A stretch of DNA of 14,976 nucleotides, taken from NCBI GenBank assembly GCA_021792235.1, contig JAJYVC010000026.1, positions 1 to 14,976 of the forward strand, in the 5' to 3' direction. Both the position numbers and the translations under genes were made by a program. Shown here piece by piece: positions 13,551 to 14,976 of this stretch. Within the stretch, counting starts at the first letter, position 1, and each line of letters opens with the position of its first letter. The notes under the pieces are model-generated. The model saw nothing but the letters and a program-made list of their open reading frames with translations, did no database searches and was not told where the DNA came from. The DNA comes from Microcaldota archaeon. Its GTDB lineage: Archaea > Micrarchaeota > Micrarchaeia > Micrarchaeales > CABMGC01.

Positions 13551-14633
13551 ATGAAAATAACCGTATCAGCAATAAAGGCAGACATAGGATCAATCGGAGG
13601 GCACACAAGGCCGAGCAAGGAAGTACTCGACGCTGTTTCAGCCTTTGTAAAGAAAGGCGCCAAAAGTGCAGGCATAATAGACCTGTACATATCCTACACC
13701 GGAGACGACATACATCTGCTCATGTCACATAAGGGCGGCGTCGGAAGCAGCAGGATACACAAGCTTGCATGGGACGCATTCAAGGCAGGCGCCGACGTGG
13801 CAAAGAGTCAGGGCCTATACGGCGCAGGTCAGGATCTCCTCAAGGACTCGTTCTCCGGCAATGTGAAGGGCATGGGTCCTGGTGTTGCAGAGATGGAATT
13901 TGAGGAGAGGCAGAACGAGGCGTTCGTGCTCTTCACGATGGACAAAACAGAGCCTGGCGCATTCAATTATCCCCTATACAGGCTATTTTGTGAGCCATCA
14001 GCAAACAGCGGCCTGATTCTGAATCCGAAGCTCTCAAACGGAGTCAAGCTCACAGTCATGGATGTGCTTGAGAACAAGAAGGCGCAGTTCAGCATACCCC
14101 AGGACAATTTCCTGATAGCAGGAATGCTGATGTATCCTGGGAGATACGTGATAGATACTGTGTGCAACGATACGGATCCAATACTTGCAGCCACTACGGA
14201 TAGGCTCCACAACATCGCAGGAACATATGTCGGCAAGGATGATCCTGCAGCAATCATGAGGCTTCAGAAAGACTTCCCGGCTACCGAAGAGGCATGCTCT
14301 GTCTTCAAGGTCGTGCATTACGTTGCAGGCGATACGAGGGGCAGCCATCACATGCCACTAATGCCAGTGAAGACAGCCACTGCGGCAAGCGCCAACTTCT
14401 GCATACCGATAGTCAGCGCCGTGCTTTTCAGCATGCACGAGGGAAAGTTCACCGCGCATACCGATGCGTTTGACACCCCCGACTGGGACTACTATAGGAA
14501 CAAAGCGGTGAAGAAGGCCGAATTCATGAGGGAGCAGGGCTTCGTACACCCGGCAACGCTTGTACCAGAGGAGCTTGAATACAGCAAGGGATACCAGGCC
14601 ATGGTCAATGCTGCCAGGAAGAGGTTCAAGTGA
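13551..14633 (+). CDS. fbp: bifunctional fructose-1,6-bisphosphate aldolase/phosphatase
   Basis: A heat-stable archaeal-type (class V) gluconeogenic enzyme that condenses dihydroxyacetone phosphate with glyceraldehyde-3-phosphate and then dephosphorylates the product to fructose-6-phosphate. The 360-residue protein carries the residues known from the family structure: Asp11 and His18 (KADIGSIGGHTRP), Asp52-Asp53 (YTGDDIH), Gln94 (YGAGQD), Asp131 (FTMDKTEPG), and the block YVGKDDP with Tyr226, Schiff-base Lys229 and Asp230-231. GDTRGSHHMPLMPV binds substrate phosphate, and Tyr344 (ELEYS) matches the C-terminal catalytic Tyr. ATG at 13551 is chosen; a TTG four codons upstream lies inside gap. 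It is directly followed by pgk (TGATG overlap). Confidence 0.96.
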   Translation: MKITVSAIKADIGSIGGHTRPSKEVLDAVSAFVKKGAKSAGIIDLYISYTGDDIHLLMSHKGGVGSSRIHKLAWDAFKAGADVAKSQGLYGAGQDLLKDSFSGNVKGMGPGVAEMEFEERQNEAFVLFTMDKTEPGAFNYPLYRLFCEPSANSGLILNPKLSNGVKLTVMDVLENKKAQFSIPQDNFLIAGMLMYPGRYVIDTVCNDTDPILAATTDRLHNIAGTYVGKDDPAAIMRLQKDFPATEEACSVFKVVHYVAGDTRGSHHMPLMPVKTATAASANFCIPIVSAVLFSMHEGKFTAHTDAFDTPDWDYYRNKAVKKAEFMREQGFVHPATLVPEELEYSKGYQAMVNAARKRFK

Positions 14634-14976
14634 TGCAGATTGAAGGGCTGTCAAGCTTCTTCATAAGCCGGAGTTTCGGAAAGGTCAGCGGAAAAGCAAT
14701 CGTGCGCGTTGACATAAACGTACCTGTTAGGGATGGACGTATAAATGCTGACAACCTTAGACTCAAAGCGTGCGCCAGCAACCTTGAGCAGTATGTGAAG
14801 AACGGCATAATACCAATATTGATAAGCCATCAGGGTAGAAAGGGAGACAACGATTATCTCGAGAGCTTGGCGCAGCATGCGGAGGCACTTTCCTCCCTTG
14901 CAAGCGGAGTAAACGTGAAGTACTCCGACTCACTTGCCGATGAAGAAACTGCCAATGTCGCGGCAGGGCTAAGGCA
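14633..14976 (+). CDS. pgk: phosphoglycerate kinase, N-terminal part
   Basis: The first 114 codons are present; the gene runs off the window. PGK transfers phosphate between ATP and 3-phosphoglycerate. The visible part is the N-terminal substrate domain: AIVRVDINVPVRDGRINADN corresponds to the LR.D.N.P...G.I.D substrate loop, followed by ISHQGRKGDNDYLESLAQHA. HQGR instead of bacterial SHxGRP, with the following D...L..HA pattern, is the archaeal form. The start overlaps the fbp stop (TGATG), so gap, fbp and pgk form one translationally coupled unit. Confidence 0.93.
   Translation, partial: MQIEGLSSFFISRSFGKVSGKAIVRVDINVPVRDGRINADNLRLKACASNLEQYVKNGIIPILISHQGRKGDNDYLESLAQHAEALSSLASGVNVKYSDSLADEETANVAAGLR

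Noticed and set aside
1..14976. CRISPR array, toxin-antitoxin pair, defence island or prophage
   Set aside because: No regularly spaced repeats, no cas, toxin-antitoxin or phage genes were seen; apart from 1-710 the window is packed with housekeeping genes.

Overview
The window is chromosomal DNA from an archaeon. Evidence: archaeal-type PheRS alpha and beta, the large subunit of replication factor C, archaeal uL30/uL15, a KH-less CPSF-type beta-CASP nuclease, type II (archaeal) GAPDH, bifunctional FBP aldolase/phosphatase, an archaeal-style PGK, and TATA-like boxes upstream of several starts. Very tight packing (4-8 nt overlaps, converging genes sharing their 3' ends), heavy use of AGG/AGA and ATA codons, and a broken spc ribosomal operon suggest a small-genome DPANN-type lineage (Micrarchaeota/ARMAN-like). 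That placement is an inference; the archaeal assignment is secure.

Layout. 1-710: insertion-sequence debris. It holds the 3' part of a frameshifted IS4/IS5-superfamily DDE transposase, then a second open fragment with a decayed zinc ribbon. 715-789 (-): tRNA-Glu(CUC). 856-2079 (+): rfcL, which has no ATG, GTG or TTG start downstream of the tRNA. 2063-5977 (-): an operon of a sequon-rich exported membrane protein, pheS and pheT. 6134-10132 (+): uL30, uL15, a GT4 glycosyltransferase, a coiled-coil protein that appears to start with CTG, and an aCPSF2-like nuclease. 10142-10941 (-): a COG2236-like phosphoribosyltransferase and an acylphosphatase. 11009-11704 (+): nagB. 11701-12450 (-): tpiA. 12548 to the end (+): gap, fbp and the first 114 codons of pgk.

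How the genes fit together. The last 4 kb is a central-carbon block. PGK and GAPDH interconvert 3-phosphoglycerate and glyceraldehyde-3-phosphate, TIM equilibrates the triose phosphates, and FBP aldolase/phosphatase pulls them irreversibly to fructose-6-phosphate. NagB links fructose-6-phosphate to glucosamine-6-phosphate. The rest is information processing: clamp loading, tRNA-Glu, Phe-tRNA synthesis, two 50S proteins and an RNA 3'-end nuclease.

Points most worth a second look: two genes (rfcL and the coiled-coil gene) seem to need a non-canonical start codon, CTG in the clearest case; TIM is bacterial-like with an altered loop 6; the ribosomal operon continues into unusual genes where secY would be expected; and an exported, sequon-rich protein of unknown function heads the pheST operon. 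I found no CRISPR array, defence cassette or complete mobile element.
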